Made by a program: the position numbers and the translations under genes. 12,625 nt of DNA from positions 1-12,625 of the forward strand of contig CAJUBC010000060.1 in the NCBI GenBank assembly GCA_910584545.1. Reading direction: 5' to 3'. Positions within the stretch are counted from its first letter, which is position 1, and each line of letters begins with the position of its first letter. The stretch is from an uncultured Muribaculaceae bacterium (GTDB lineage Bacteria; Bacteroidota; Bacteroidia; Bacteroidales; Muribaculaceae). The notes under the pieces were generated by a model. It made no database searches. It saw only the letters and a list, made by a program, of their open reading frames with translations, and had not been told where the DNA came from. Shown here piece by piece: positions 1 through 7,447 of this stretch.

Positions 1-964
1 TATTGAAGGCCAGCATTACAGTGACGTATGTGAGTCCCAATACGAAGAATTCTATCCGGACAGGCAGTATTCCGCGGTACCATCCTCCCCCGAGATAGCA
101 GAGGAAGAGAAGCCACAGTAGGCACTGCACGCTGACGCAGAGCGTACACCAGGCTTTGGCACGGAATTTCTGATACCAGATACTCCAGAATGTAAAGGGA
201 AGGCATATCGCGTTGCAGAGCGCGAGATATGAGGTGAACTGCGGGAAAATGAGGAGAGTAAGAAGACTGACCGAAAAATATGTCAGTCCCACCTCGCTCC
301 AGCTGAACACCCCGAACAGCTTTGAGGCACCGGTCTTCAATACGCTGTCGCATCCGCCTTCCTGAAGAACCTTGCAGACTCTGTCGGCTGCGCGGTTCTT
401 GATGTTGAGAGTCTTCTGCACGAGCAGGAATGAGAAGTACAGTCCCGCCATGTCGAGTGCCATGATCAGAATCTGCGACCATTCGGCATAGATCCTGTTA
501 GTGATGAAAAGATAGAGGAACAGAAGGAATGCGCCGACAATCAGTCCGTAGTCGCGCAGTCTCTTCACCGATTCGTTGAACCGGTGGGCGCGGTATTCAG
601 GTTCGCGGGAATCTGCAGTGGGAAATGCGAGGAATACCTCACCCGTAGCCGCTTTCTCGAAATCGGCAAAGGGAATGGACTCGGATACACCCTGCGAAAG
701 ATACTTCACATCCGGACTATCAATCGCAGTCACTATGACGAGGCCCGACTTTGTAGCCGCTATGAAAGGCACAGGCAATGAGGAAAACTTCGACTTGTCC
801 GGGAGCGAGAAGCCTTCGCTCGGCACTCCGTATTCCTTTAGGAGCTGCTGCATGCCGAACAGTGACTTGAATGACATAGAGTCGAATCTCTCTGTCGACC
901 ATTCAGATGTGTATGGCACCTGAAGTTCCTTGAGAAAATCTATGTAAATGTTGTGCGCTTTCAT
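1..964 (-). CDS. VKOR-family disulfide-forming membrane protein with N-terminal C39-like domain, 3' part missing
   Basis: The gene starts at the ATG complementary to 962-964 and stays open to the window edge (321 codons seen). Residues 1 to about 115 resemble the degenerate C39 peptidase-like domain found in front of Bacteroidota VKOR proteins. I see no catalytic cysteine there, so this part is probably not a protease. From about residue 138 on there are several hydrophobic membrane segments. The redox cysteines fit the VKOR pattern: C197 and C205 with seven residues between them (loop pair) and C273-T-L-C276 (active CxxC), the same spacings as in VKOR. Family knowledge: these enzymes pass electrons from a thioredoxin-like partner to quinone and so drive disulfide formation outside the cytoplasm. 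Homologues often end in a fused thioredoxin domain, which would lie outside the window. A thioredoxin gene precedes it on the same strand, 56 bases away, suggesting an operon. The family call is secure; the substrate is unknown. Confidence 0.88.
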   Translation of the reverse strand, partial: MKAHNIYIDFLKELQVPYTSEWSTERFDSMSFKSLFGMQQLLKEYGVPSEGFSLPDKSKFSSLPVPFIAATKSGLVIVTAIDSPDVKYLSQGVSESIPFADFEKAATGEVFLAFPTADSREPEYRAHRFNESVKRLRDYGLIVGAFLLFLYLFITNRIYAEWSQILIMALDMAGLYFSFLLVQKTLNIKNRAADRVCKVLQEGGCDSVLKTGASKLFGVFSWSEVGLTYFSVSLLTLLIFPQFTSYLALCNAICLPFTFWSIWYQKFRAKAWCTLCVSVQCLLWLLFLCYLGGGWYRGILPVRIEFFVLGLTYVTVMLAFN

Positions 965-1020
965 GTTCGGGGGTATTTAGAACCCGATGTATCTGATTAA
1001 ATCCGGATAGAATCAGTAAA

Positions 1021-1314
1021 TCAAAGGTATGCCTCGACTTTGCTGTAGAGCATGTCGCCTTCGATTTCTCCGCTCTGTCTCCATACTTCGGAGCCGTTCC
1101 TGTAGATGATGAATGTCGGAATCGATTCCACTCCAGTCTCGGAAGCGAGCGACTGATTCTCGTCGATGTCGAACTGATAGACCGGCGCGCTGTCGCCGAG
1201 GAGTTGCTTCACCTGTTCCACTATCGGCATCATCCTCTGGCAGTGAGGACACCAGCTTGCGTAGAATTCTACTAAAACAACAGGATTGCTGTTAATAAGC
1301 TCGTTGTAATTCAT
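1021..1314 (-). CDS. Small thioredoxin-fold protein with CPHC active site
   Basis: This 97-residue single-domain thioredoxin has the active site W21-C22-P23-H24-C25 and the cis-proline at P66 in a S-I-P-T-F context. Classical thioredoxin has CGPC. CPHC is the DsbA-type motif and, by family knowledge, tends to make the disulfide more oxidising. No signal peptide or membrane segment is visible from the start used (ATG complementary to 1312-1314). The protein should therefore be cytoplasmic unless the start is wrong; the sequence upstream is AT-rich and does not extend the domain. The next gene on the same strand encodes a VKOR-family disulfide-forming protein, so the two may be co-transcribed and function in thiol redox chemistry. 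Other Bacteroidota thioredoxins also carry CPHC, so a general reductase role remains possible. No convincing promoter consensus was found upstream. Confidence 0.93.
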   Translation of the reverse strand: MNYNELINSNPVVLVEFYASWCPHCQRMMPIVEQVKQLLGDSAPVYQFDIDENQSLASETGVESIPTFIIYRNGSEVWRQSGEIEGDMLYSKVEAYL

Positions 1315-1557
1315 AGTATGATATTTTTTAAATAATTGTTTTATAATAGGAACCTATAGTGTTTGTCTTGGTTTCCTCAATTTATAACGCGGAGAGCCCG
1401 CGATGTGTTCAGTTGTCGCGTATTTAGCGTATGCTGATACGAAATATCAAAGTCAAATTTTTTTCAAAATAATTGATTAATATTTGTGAAAATTTGTAGG
1501 ATTTTGTAATTTAGGGCCACGAAATAAATATATGGAACAACATAAAGCTTAAAATCT
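1315..1557. other. Divergent intergenic region between thioredoxin and aminotransferase genes
   Basis: This is an AT-rich spacer between divergent genes. It holds a short GC-rich hairpin (CGCGG at 1388-1392 with CCGCG at 1398-1402) and a small dyad (CGTAT at 1428-1432 with ATACG at 1437-1441). The candidate promoter for the aminotransferase lies at its right end. No gene or RNA was recognised. Confidence 0.5.
1483..1514 (+). promoter_or_regulatory. Candidate Bacteroidota-type promoter for the aminotransferase operon
   Basis: TTTG at 1483-1486 is followed after exactly 20 bases by TAATTTAG at 1507-1514. The second element matches the TAnnTTTG -7 box except at one position. A start about seven bases downstream would leave a leader of roughly 35 bases before the ATG at 1558. 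It is weaker than the promoters in the right part of the window. Confidence 0.42.
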
Positions 1558-2760
1558 ATGCCTACAATATCAAGACGCGGTGCCGTTATGCCGGCATCGC
1601 CGATCAGAAAGTTGGCCCCGCTTGCAGCCGCGGCGCATGCAAAGGGAGTCAAGATACTGTCGCTCAACATCGGGCAGCCTGACCTGCCTACGCCTCGCGA
1701 GGCTTTCGAAGTTCTCAAGCATATCGACCGCACGGTGCTCGAGTATTCGCCCAGCGATGGATACGACCGCATGCGTCGCAAGATGACGGAATATTATGAC
1801 AGAAACGGAATCGAGGTCACTCCTGAGCAGATCATCATCACGAGCGGTGGCTCCGAGGCAGTGCTATTCTCTTTCCTCGCCGCCCTCGACCCGGGCGACG
1901 AGGTAATACTACCCGAACCGGCCTACGCCAATTACGTGTCATTCTCCAAGACAGCCGGAGCGCGAATAATAGGTCTCCCTTGTTCAATCGACCATGGATT
2001 CAAGCTCCCTCCGATCGAGGAGTTCGAAAAACGAATCACTCCTTCCACCAAAGCCATCCTTATCTGTAATCCCAACAACCCGACTGGTTCAGTCTACACC
2101 GATGAGGAACTTGAGCAGATAAGGGATGTGGTGAAGAAGCATGACCTCTATCTTTTCTCTGATGAGGTTTATAGAGAGTTCTGCTATACAGGAAAACCGA
2201 TCAAGTCAGCTCTCCAGCTGGAGGGGATAGACGACAAAGTGGTGGTAATCGACTCTGTGTCGAAACGATATAACGAGTGCGGTATCCGCATCGGCGCTCT
2301 GGTGACACGCAACAAGCTGCTCCACGATACCGTGATGAAGTTCTGCCAGGCCCGCCTGAGTCCTCCGTTGTTAGGCCAGATCGTGGCAGAGGCTTCCATA
2401 GATATTCCCAACAGCTATATGGAGGAGGCGTTCGGCGAATACCGCAGACGCCGCGACTTCCTGCTGAAAGGAATCAATTCAATACCCGGTGTATATTCTC
2501 CGATGCCGATGGGTGCGTTCTATACTGTGGCGCGTCTTCCGGTGGATGATGCCGAGGATTTCTGCAAATGGTGCCTCACCGATTTCAGCTATAAGGGCGC
2601 TACCGTATTCATGGCTCCCGCAGCGGGTTTCTATACCACTCCCGGTTACGGAAAGAATGAGGTCCGCATGGCTTACGTGCTCAAGCAGGAGGACCTCGAA
2701 CTTGCCGTAGAGGTGCTTGCAGCTGCACTCGATGCCTATCCCGGCACTTTGCCGAGATGA
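1558..2760 (+). CDS. PLP-dependent class I/II aminotransferase (aspartate aminotransferase family)
   Basis: This 400-residue fold-type I aminotransferase has the normal family length. The PLP-binding lysine is K236 in the motif S-V-S-K-R-Y followed by G-I-R-I-G. The cofactor-contacting N-P-N-N-P-T-G spans residues 171-177, D202 and Y205 (S-D-E-V-Y) contact the PLP ring, and R370 (E-V-R-M-A-Y) should bind the substrate carboxylate. The N-terminus, with M-P-A-S-P-I-R-K-L, matches how relatives begin, which supports the start at 1558. The enzyme should transfer an amino group between an amino acid and a 2-oxo acid in the cytoplasm. The motifs do not settle which amino acid is used: aspartate, aromatic amino acids and others are all possible. 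Its stop codon overlaps the next start codon by four bases (ATGA), so the downstream phosphoesterase is probably translationally coupled to it. Confidence 0.96.
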   Translation: MPTISRRGAVMPASPIRKLAPLAAAAHAKGVKILSLNIGQPDLPTPREAFEVLKHIDRTVLEYSPSDGYDRMRRKMTEYYDRNGIEVTPEQIIITSGGSEAVLFSFLAALDPGDEVILPEPAYANYVSFSKTAGARIIGLPCSIDHGFKLPPIEEFEKRITPSTKAILICNPNNPTGSVYTDEELEQIRDVVKKHDLYLFSDEVYREFCYTGKPIKSALQLEGIDDKVVVIDSVSKRYNECGIRIGALVTRNKLLHDTVMKFCQARLSPPLLGQIVAEASIDIPNSYMEEAFGEYRRRRDFLLKGINSIPGVYSPMPMGAFYTVARLPVDDAEDFCKWCLTDFSYKGATVFMAPAAGFYTTPGYGKNEVRMAYVLKQEDLELAVEVLAAALDAYPGTLPR

Positions 2761-3248
2761 AAAGAATAGGAATCCTTAGCGATACCCATGGCTACTGGGA
2801 TGACCGGTATGCCGCGTATTTCGCGGAATGTGACGAGATATGGCATGCGGGCGACATCGGCGACATAGCCATCACCGAACGGCTGGAGGATATATGTCCG
2901 GTCCGTGCGGTCCGGGGAAACGTGGACCATGGGGCTGTGGCCCGCAGGTATCCGGAGTTGCTGATATTCGATTGCGAGGGAGTCAAGGTGCTTCTGACTC
3001 ATGTCGGCGGTTATCCTGGAAGATGGTCTGCTGGAATGAAGAAGCTGTTGAAGGAAAATGGAGTAGGTCTGATGGTCGATGGCCATTCCCACATCCTCAA
3101 GGTCATTTATGACAAGGAACTCGGGCTGCTGCACATCAATCCCGGCGCCGCAGGACAACAGGGATGGCACAAGCAGCGTACTCTTATACGCCTGACCGTT
3201 GACGGCAGCGATATGCGGGACTGCGAAGTGATTGAACTCGCAAAATAG
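2757..3248 (+). CDS. YfcE/MJ0936-type metallophosphoesterase
   Basis: This 163-residue calcineurin-like phosphoesterase shows the family metal ligands in order: D9 and H11 (S-D-T-H-G), D33 (G-D-I-G-D), N55 (G-N-V-D), H82 (T-H-V-G-G), and H110 and H112 (G-H-S-H). The I-N-P-G segment near the end is also typical. Two metal ions bound by these residues would activate water for phosphodiester hydrolysis. Small YfcE-like relatives act on model phosphodiesters, and their natural substrates are mostly unknown, so none is proposed. No signal peptide is seen; the protein should be cytoplasmic. The start codon overlaps the stop of the aminotransferase by four bases, and strong hairpins follow about 60 bases after the stop, so the two genes look like a complete two-gene operon. 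Confidence 0.96.
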   Translation: MKRIGILSDTHGYWDDRYAAYFAECDEIWHAGDIGDIAITERLEDICPVRAVRGNVDHGAVARRYPELLIFDCEGVKVLLTHVGGYPGRWSAGMKKLLKENGVGLMVDGHSHILKVIYDKELGLLHINPGAAGQQGWHKQRTLIRLTVDGSDMRDCEVIELAK

Positions 3249-3307
3249 CTGTGGTCCGGATCACCTGTCAACTCGAGAAATAGGAAAATTATTGCATGTT
3301 GTATAAA

Positions 3308-3345
3308 GAAGCGGTCGCAGATCCGGTTTGGATTGCGGCCGCTTC
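3308..3345 (-). terminator. Hairpin terminator for the leftward S9 peptidase operon
   Basis: The 12-base arms 3308-3319 and 3334-3345 pair with a single G-T wobble, and the stem continues with ATCC (3321-3324) against GGAT (3330-3333) past one bulged base. Read leftward, it is followed by TTCTTTAT, a T-rich run that suits a terminator for the leftward operon. It also lies after the phosphoesterase gene in the rightward direction, where the T-run is poor. Confidence 0.65.
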
Positions 3346-3353
3346 AATGTTAT

Positions 3354-3390
3354 AGGCCCCTTCGTCAACGATATTTGAACGAAGGGGCCT
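3354..3390. terminator. Bidirectional hairpin terminator between convergent operons
   Basis: A perfect 12-bp stem (AGGCCCCTTCGT at 3354-3365 with its complement at 3379-3390) extends by CAA/TTG past one bulged A, with the loop at 3369-3374. It ends five bases before the last codon of the leftward S9 peptidase gene, so it should serve that gene and also stop rightward readthrough from the phosphoesterase. Confidence 0.72.
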
Positions 3391-3395
3391 TGAGA

Positions 3396-5495
3396 TTATT
3401 TAGCGGGTTTCAGGTATTTGTCGAGGAAGCGGAAGAAGCAACGCTGCCAGAGGATGGCGTTCTGGGGCTTGATCACCCAGTGGTTCTCGTCGGGGAACAC
3501 CACCATCTCGGCTTCGAGTCCATGCATCTTTGCGGCGTTGAACGCCATCATGCCCTGCGAGGCGAGGATGCGGTAGTCGAGTTCTCCTACGGTGATCAGC
3601 ATCGGTGCGGTCCAATTGTTGACATAGCGGTGGGGAGAGTTGGCGTATGTGCGCTGAGCAACTGCGTTCTCTTTGTCCCAGTACGGGCCGCCGAGGTCGA
3701 AGTCGGCAAACCACATCTCCTCTGTCTCGAGGTACTGGGCCTCTACGTTGAAGATACCAGCGTGTGCCACGAGTGCCGCATAGCGTCCGTCGTTATGTCC
3801 GGCAAGCCAGTATACCGAGAAACCGCCGTAGCTTGCTCCGATGGCACCGACATGGTCGGCGTCCACGTAGGGCTGTCCCTTGACGTAGTCGGTGGCTGCA
3901 TAGTAGTCCTGCATGTTCTGGCCGCCGTAGTCACCCGAGATCTGACGGTTCCACTCTGTGCCGAAGCCGGGTACGCCATGACGGTTGGGGGCAATGACCA
4001 CATAGCCGTTGGCAGCCATGATCATGAAGTTCCAGCGGTTGCTCCAGAACTGGCTTACAGCCTGTTGCGGACCGCCCTGGCAGTAAAGGATGGCGGGATA
4101 TTTCTTGTTGGGATCGAAGTCAGGGGGGAGGATCTCCCAGCAGGTCATCATCTTGCCGTCGGTGGTCGGTACCTTAACCTTACGGACTTCTCCGAGCTTG
4201 AGCTGAGCGAGGAGTTCATCATTGACTGTAGATAGTTTCTTAACCTCGTTTTTCTTGACGGAAACGATTTCCTTGGGGAAGCGCATCGAGTTGCGAAGGG
4301 CAATTACCTCGGAATCGCTTATGGGATGGATTCCGCTGAAGTCGGCCTGCTCGTTGGCGATGGTGTCGATGGCGCATGTGGCCACATCGATGCTGAACAC
4401 CGGCTCGGTACCCTCATAGTATCCGGCGAAGAATATCTTCTTGCCATTGGGAGCCCATGCGATGTTCTCGGGCCAGTAATCCCAGTTCTCTGTGAGATCG
4501 CGCATCTGGCGTGAGGCCATGTCCATCACCATGAGGCGTTTCTTATCGCTCTCATATTTTGCGGTAGGCATGGAGAGCCATGCGAGTGTGCGTCCGTCGG
4601 GGGAGAACACGGGGTCGGTGTCGTAACCGGGCATGCCGTCGGTAAGCAGGGTGGTGCTTCCGTCCTCTAAGTTATAGAGGAAGAGATTGGAGTCGGTGGA
4701 GAACACGTAATCCATTCCTTTAAGTTTGCGGGAAACATAGACGAGACTCTTTGAGTCGGGATTCCATGCGAAGGCGTCGGCGGCGCCGAAGGGACGCATC
4801 GGGCACTCGAAAGGTTCGCCCTCCATGATATCCTTGGCGTTCTCGACCTTGTCGCCGAAATCAGCTACGAAAGGATGGGGAATCTGTGTCACCCACTCGT
4901 CCCAGTGCTTGTAGCCGAGGTCATCGACCACGCGGCCTGTTGTCTTGGGAAGCCCTTCGAAGAGAGTGGAGTCCTTGTCGAACGCATCGATGGGTGAGCC
5001 GTAAACCACCTTTTTGCCGTCGGGGGATACCTCGAAACACTCGATGCCGTTTTTCACGTCGGAAAGGCGTTTCTCACCGCTTCCATCGGCGTTGATGCGG
5101 AAGATCTGGGTGGCGTCGGTCTCCTTGTCATGGCGGAGGAACGCGATTTTCTCGCCGTTCTCGATCCAGCGGATGTTGGACTCTGAGCCTGCGGTCTTTG
5201 TCAACCGCTTGGTGTCGGAACCATCGGCGTTCATTACGTAGACCTCTGAATTGCCCTTGTTTTCCTTGATGTCGGAGTAAGTGAGGGTGAAGATCACCTT
5301 CTTGCCGTCGGGGGAGGGAACGGCTTCCGAGATTCTTCCGAAGCCCTCCAGAATTTCCGGAGTGAGATGGCCGTCAACCACCTTGAGCTCCGGCTTCTCG
5401 ATGATTTTCTCGCTGTCGCCGCCGGCCGAGTTGCAGCCGGCAAGAGCTGCGACAGGCAGCATCATTGCGCACATTCTGAAAATTGTTTTGTTCAT
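3396..5495 (-). CDS. S9 family prolyl-oligopeptidase-type lipoprotein (dipeptidyl-peptidase 5-like)
   Basis: This 699-residue serine peptidase begins with a lipoprotein signal: a hydrophobic stretch and the lipobox L18-A-G-C21. It should be lipid-anchored in the periplasm or outer membrane. Residues about 45-440 contain repeated S-P-D-G-K-K type strands of a WD40/TolB-like beta-propeller, which gates access to the active site. The C-terminal alpha/beta-hydrolase domain carries the catalytic triad S555 (G-A-S-Y-G-G), D640 (G-E-L-D-Y-R) and H672 (D-E-N-H-W). Family knowledge: S9 enzymes of this layout remove dipeptides or cut short peptides, and the closest type in Bacteroidota is DPP5, used in scavenging dietary or host peptides. 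Specificity is not readable here. The start codon shares one base with the stop of the upstream radical SAM gene (TAATG), indicating coupled translation, although the functions look unrelated. Confidence 0.95.
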   Translation of the reverse strand: MNKTIFRMCAMMLPVAALAGCNSAGGDSEKIIEKPELKVVDGHLTPEILEGFGRISEAVPSPDGKKVIFTLTYSDIKENKGNSEVYVMNADGSDTKRLTKTAGSESNIRWIENGEKIAFLRHDKETDATQIFRINADGSGEKRLSDVKNGIECFEVSPDGKKVVYGSPIDAFDKDSTLFEGLPKTTGRVVDDLGYKHWDEWVTQIPHPFVADFGDKVENAKDIMEGEPFECPMRPFGAADAFAWNPDSKSLVYVSRKLKGMDYVFSTDSNLFLYNLEDGSTTLLTDGMPGYDTDPVFSPDGRTLAWLSMPTAKYESDKKRLMVMDMASRQMRDLTENWDYWPENIAWAPNGKKIFFAGYYEGTEPVFSIDVATCAIDTIANEQADFSGIHPISDSEVIALRNSMRFPKEIVSVKKNEVKKLSTVNDELLAQLKLGEVRKVKVPTTDGKMMTCWEILPPDFDPNKKYPAILYCQGGPQQAVSQFWSNRWNFMIMAANGYVVIAPNRHGVPGFGTEWNRQISGDYGGQNMQDYYAATDYVKGQPYVDADHVGAIGASYGGFSVYWLAGHNDGRYAALVAHAGIFNVEAQYLETEEMWFADFDLGGPYWDKENAVAQRTYANSPHRYVNNWTAPMLITVGELDYRILASQGMMAFNAAKMHGLEAEMVVFPDENHWVIKPQNAILWQRCFFRFLDKYLKPAK

Positions 5496-7447
5496 TACTT
5501 CTTGAATTTTTGAAATTTTTTGGTATTTGATTTAGGTTCAAATTTTTTCGATTCCGTTCTTTCCCGTCTGCCTGAATTTCTTCCGCCGCTCTCCGATGTT
5601 TTCCTGCCGTATGAATGTTGGAATCCTGCGCCTCCCGGATACAGGGCCTTGATAAGGTCGGGGCGGTTCATGCGGCGGAGTTCACCGATGATCTGCTGAC
5701 GGTTCTCCGGCTTGTACCAGAAGAAGAAACTCCTTTGTGCAAGTTTTTCCTTTTCGGTTCTGGCCGTGTATACTTTCTCTCCAGTATATGGATGATAACC
5801 TGTATAATAGATTTCAGTTGCCACGGTCATTGGAGTAGGAGTGAAATCCTGCACCTGCTCGAGATGGAAGTCGAGATCTTTAGTTATTGCGGCGAGTTCC
5901 GCCATGTCCTCTTCCCGGCATCCCGGATGCGAGGATATGAAATAGGGGATTAGCTGCTGGCGCAGTCCTTTCTTGGTATTGACATCATCGAAGATCCTCT
6001 TGAATTTGCGGAACAGTTCGAATCCGGGTTTCCTCATGCACTGCAGCACCGTGTCGGATGTATGTTCAGGTGCTACTTTCAGTCGACCGCTTACATGGTC
6101 TGCTATCAGTGTCCTCAGATATTCCTTGTTGGCGGCATTCACGGCTTCATTCTTGTTCTTAGACATGGCAAGGTCGTAGCGGACACCGCTGCCTATGAAT
6201 GACTTCTTGACTTCCGGCATTCGGTCCACTTCCCGGTAGATCTCGAGAAGCGGACGGTGGTCGTTGTGGAGATTCGGGCAGACTGCTGGATGCAGACACG
6301 AGGGGCGCACGCATTTCCGGCAGATGTCACGGTTGCGTCCTCCCATGGCATACATGTTTGCGGATGGGCCTCCCAAGTCGGATATATATCCTTTAAAATC
6401 GGGCATCTCGGTCACGTTCTTGACCTCCTTGAGTATAGACTCCTTCGATCTCGACGCTATGAATTTACCCTGATGAGCCGAGATTGTGCAGAACGCGCAT
6501 CCTCCGAAGCATCCCCGGTGCATGCATACGGAGTGACGGATCATGTCGTAGGCGGGAATATGCTTGCCTCTGTAGCGGGGGTGAGGCATGCGGGTGTAGG
6601 GGAGGTCGAACGAGGCATCGATCTCTCCTGTGCTCATGGGTGGAAGCATGGGGTTGATCTTTACCATCTTTCCTTTTGCCCGCTGCCATATCACGGCACC
6701 GGCGAACTTATTGGATTCCTCTTCTACGTGGCGGAAATTCAGTGCCTGCAACTTTTTGTCGGCAAGGCATTCCTCGTAAGAGTGGAGCACGATGTCACCT
6801 TGGGCCGGTGTCTCGTCGGAGATGAAGAGTGTCTGAGGCATATCGGTGATGTCGGCAAGCCGTTCGCCGGCATCGAGTCTGCGGGCAAGATCCACGACGG
6901 TTCGTTCTCCCATGCCATAGACGATCATGTCGGCTTTGGCATCGAGCATTATCGAAGGCCTGAGCCGGTCTTCCCAATAGTCGTAATGCGCCACGCGGCG
7001 CAGGGAAGCCTCGATACCTCCGGCAATGACCGGCACATCGCGGAAGAGTTCCTTCAGTATGCCTGAGTAAACTATGGTAGGGTAGTCGGGGCGCATGCCA
7101 TGCTTGCCGCCGGGGGTGTAGGCATCGTCATGGCGCAGACGGCGGTTGGCGGTGTAATGATTCACCATTGAGTCCATCGCGCCGGCCGAGACTCCGAAGA
7201 ACAGGCGCGGGCGACCGAGCTTCTTGAAGTCGCGGAGGTCGTCTCGCCAATTGGGCTGCGGAACAATGGCTACCTTGAATCCCGCCGCCTGTAGGGTGCG
7301 GCCAATCACGGCGGCCCCGAATGATGGATGGTCCACGTAGGCATCACCAGAAAAGAGAATGACATCGGCCTGTTCCCAGCCGAGCCTCTCCATCTCATCC
7401 TTTGATGTCGGCAGCCACTGCGGCTTGTTTACCTTTGATTCCGTCAT
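5495..7447 (-). CDS. YgiQ family radical SAM protein
   Basis: This 650-residue protein has the cysteine cluster C313-x3-C317-x2-C320, which binds the 4Fe-4S cluster used to cleave S-adenosylmethionine. The N-terminus (W-L-P-T-S followed by G-D-A-Y-V-D-H-P-S-F-G) and the stretches G-G-I-E-A-S-L-R-R and S-D-L-G-G-P-S-A-N-M are hallmarks of the YgiQ (UPF0313) group. The reaction catalysed by YgiQ proteins is not established. The last 35 or so residues form a Lys/Arg/Ser-rich low-complexity tail that may bind nucleic acid, which is an inference. The start at 7447 is favoured because the family motif W-L-P-T-S begins at residue 12 and leaves no later start. This forces a 53-base overlap with the end of uvrB. 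The stop overlaps the S9 peptidase start by one base. Confidence 0.96.
   Translation of the reverse strand: MTESKVNKPQWLPTSKDEMERLGWEQADVILFSGDAYVDHPSFGAAVIGRTLQAAGFKVAIVPQPNWRDDLRDFKKLGRPRLFFGVSAGAMDSMVNHYTANRRLRHDDAYTPGGKHGMRPDYPTIVYSGILKELFRDVPVIAGGIEASLRRVAHYDYWEDRLRPSIMLDAKADMIVYGMGERTVVDLARRLDAGERLADITDMPQTLFISDETPAQGDIVLHSYEECLADKKLQALNFRHVEEESNKFAGAVIWQRAKGKMVKINPMLPPMSTGEIDASFDLPYTRMPHPRYRGKHIPAYDMIRHSVCMHRGCFGGCAFCTISAHQGKFIASRSKESILKEVKNVTEMPDFKGYISDLGGPSANMYAMGGRNRDICRKCVRPSCLHPAVCPNLHNDHRPLLEIYREVDRMPEVKKSFIGSGVRYDLAMSKNKNEAVNAANKEYLRTLIADHVSGRLKVAPEHTSDTVLQCMRKPGFELFRKFKRIFDDVNTKKGLRQQLIPYFISSHPGCREEDMAELAAITKDLDFHLEQVQDFTPTPMTVATEIYYTGYHPYTGEKVYTARTEKEKLAQRSFFFWYKPENRQQIIGELRRMNRPDLIKALYPGGAGFQHSYGRKTSESGGRNSGRRERTESKKFEPKSNTKKFQKFKK

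Noticed and set aside
584..923. Short rightward frames opposite the VKOR gene
   Set aside because: The leftward frame runs unbroken from 964 to the window edge and shows all VKOR cysteines, so these are shadows.
3333..4235. Long rightward open frame of 300 codons opposite the S9 peptidase gene
   Set aside because: It lies wholly antisense to a gene with an intact catalytic triad and propeller repeats. Its composition is that of a shadow frame, and it begins inside the terminator hairpins.
6257..7066. Rightward open frame of 269 codons opposite the radical SAM gene
   Set aside because: It is antisense to conserved YgiQ motifs including the iron-sulfur cysteines; no signal, motif or promoter supports it.
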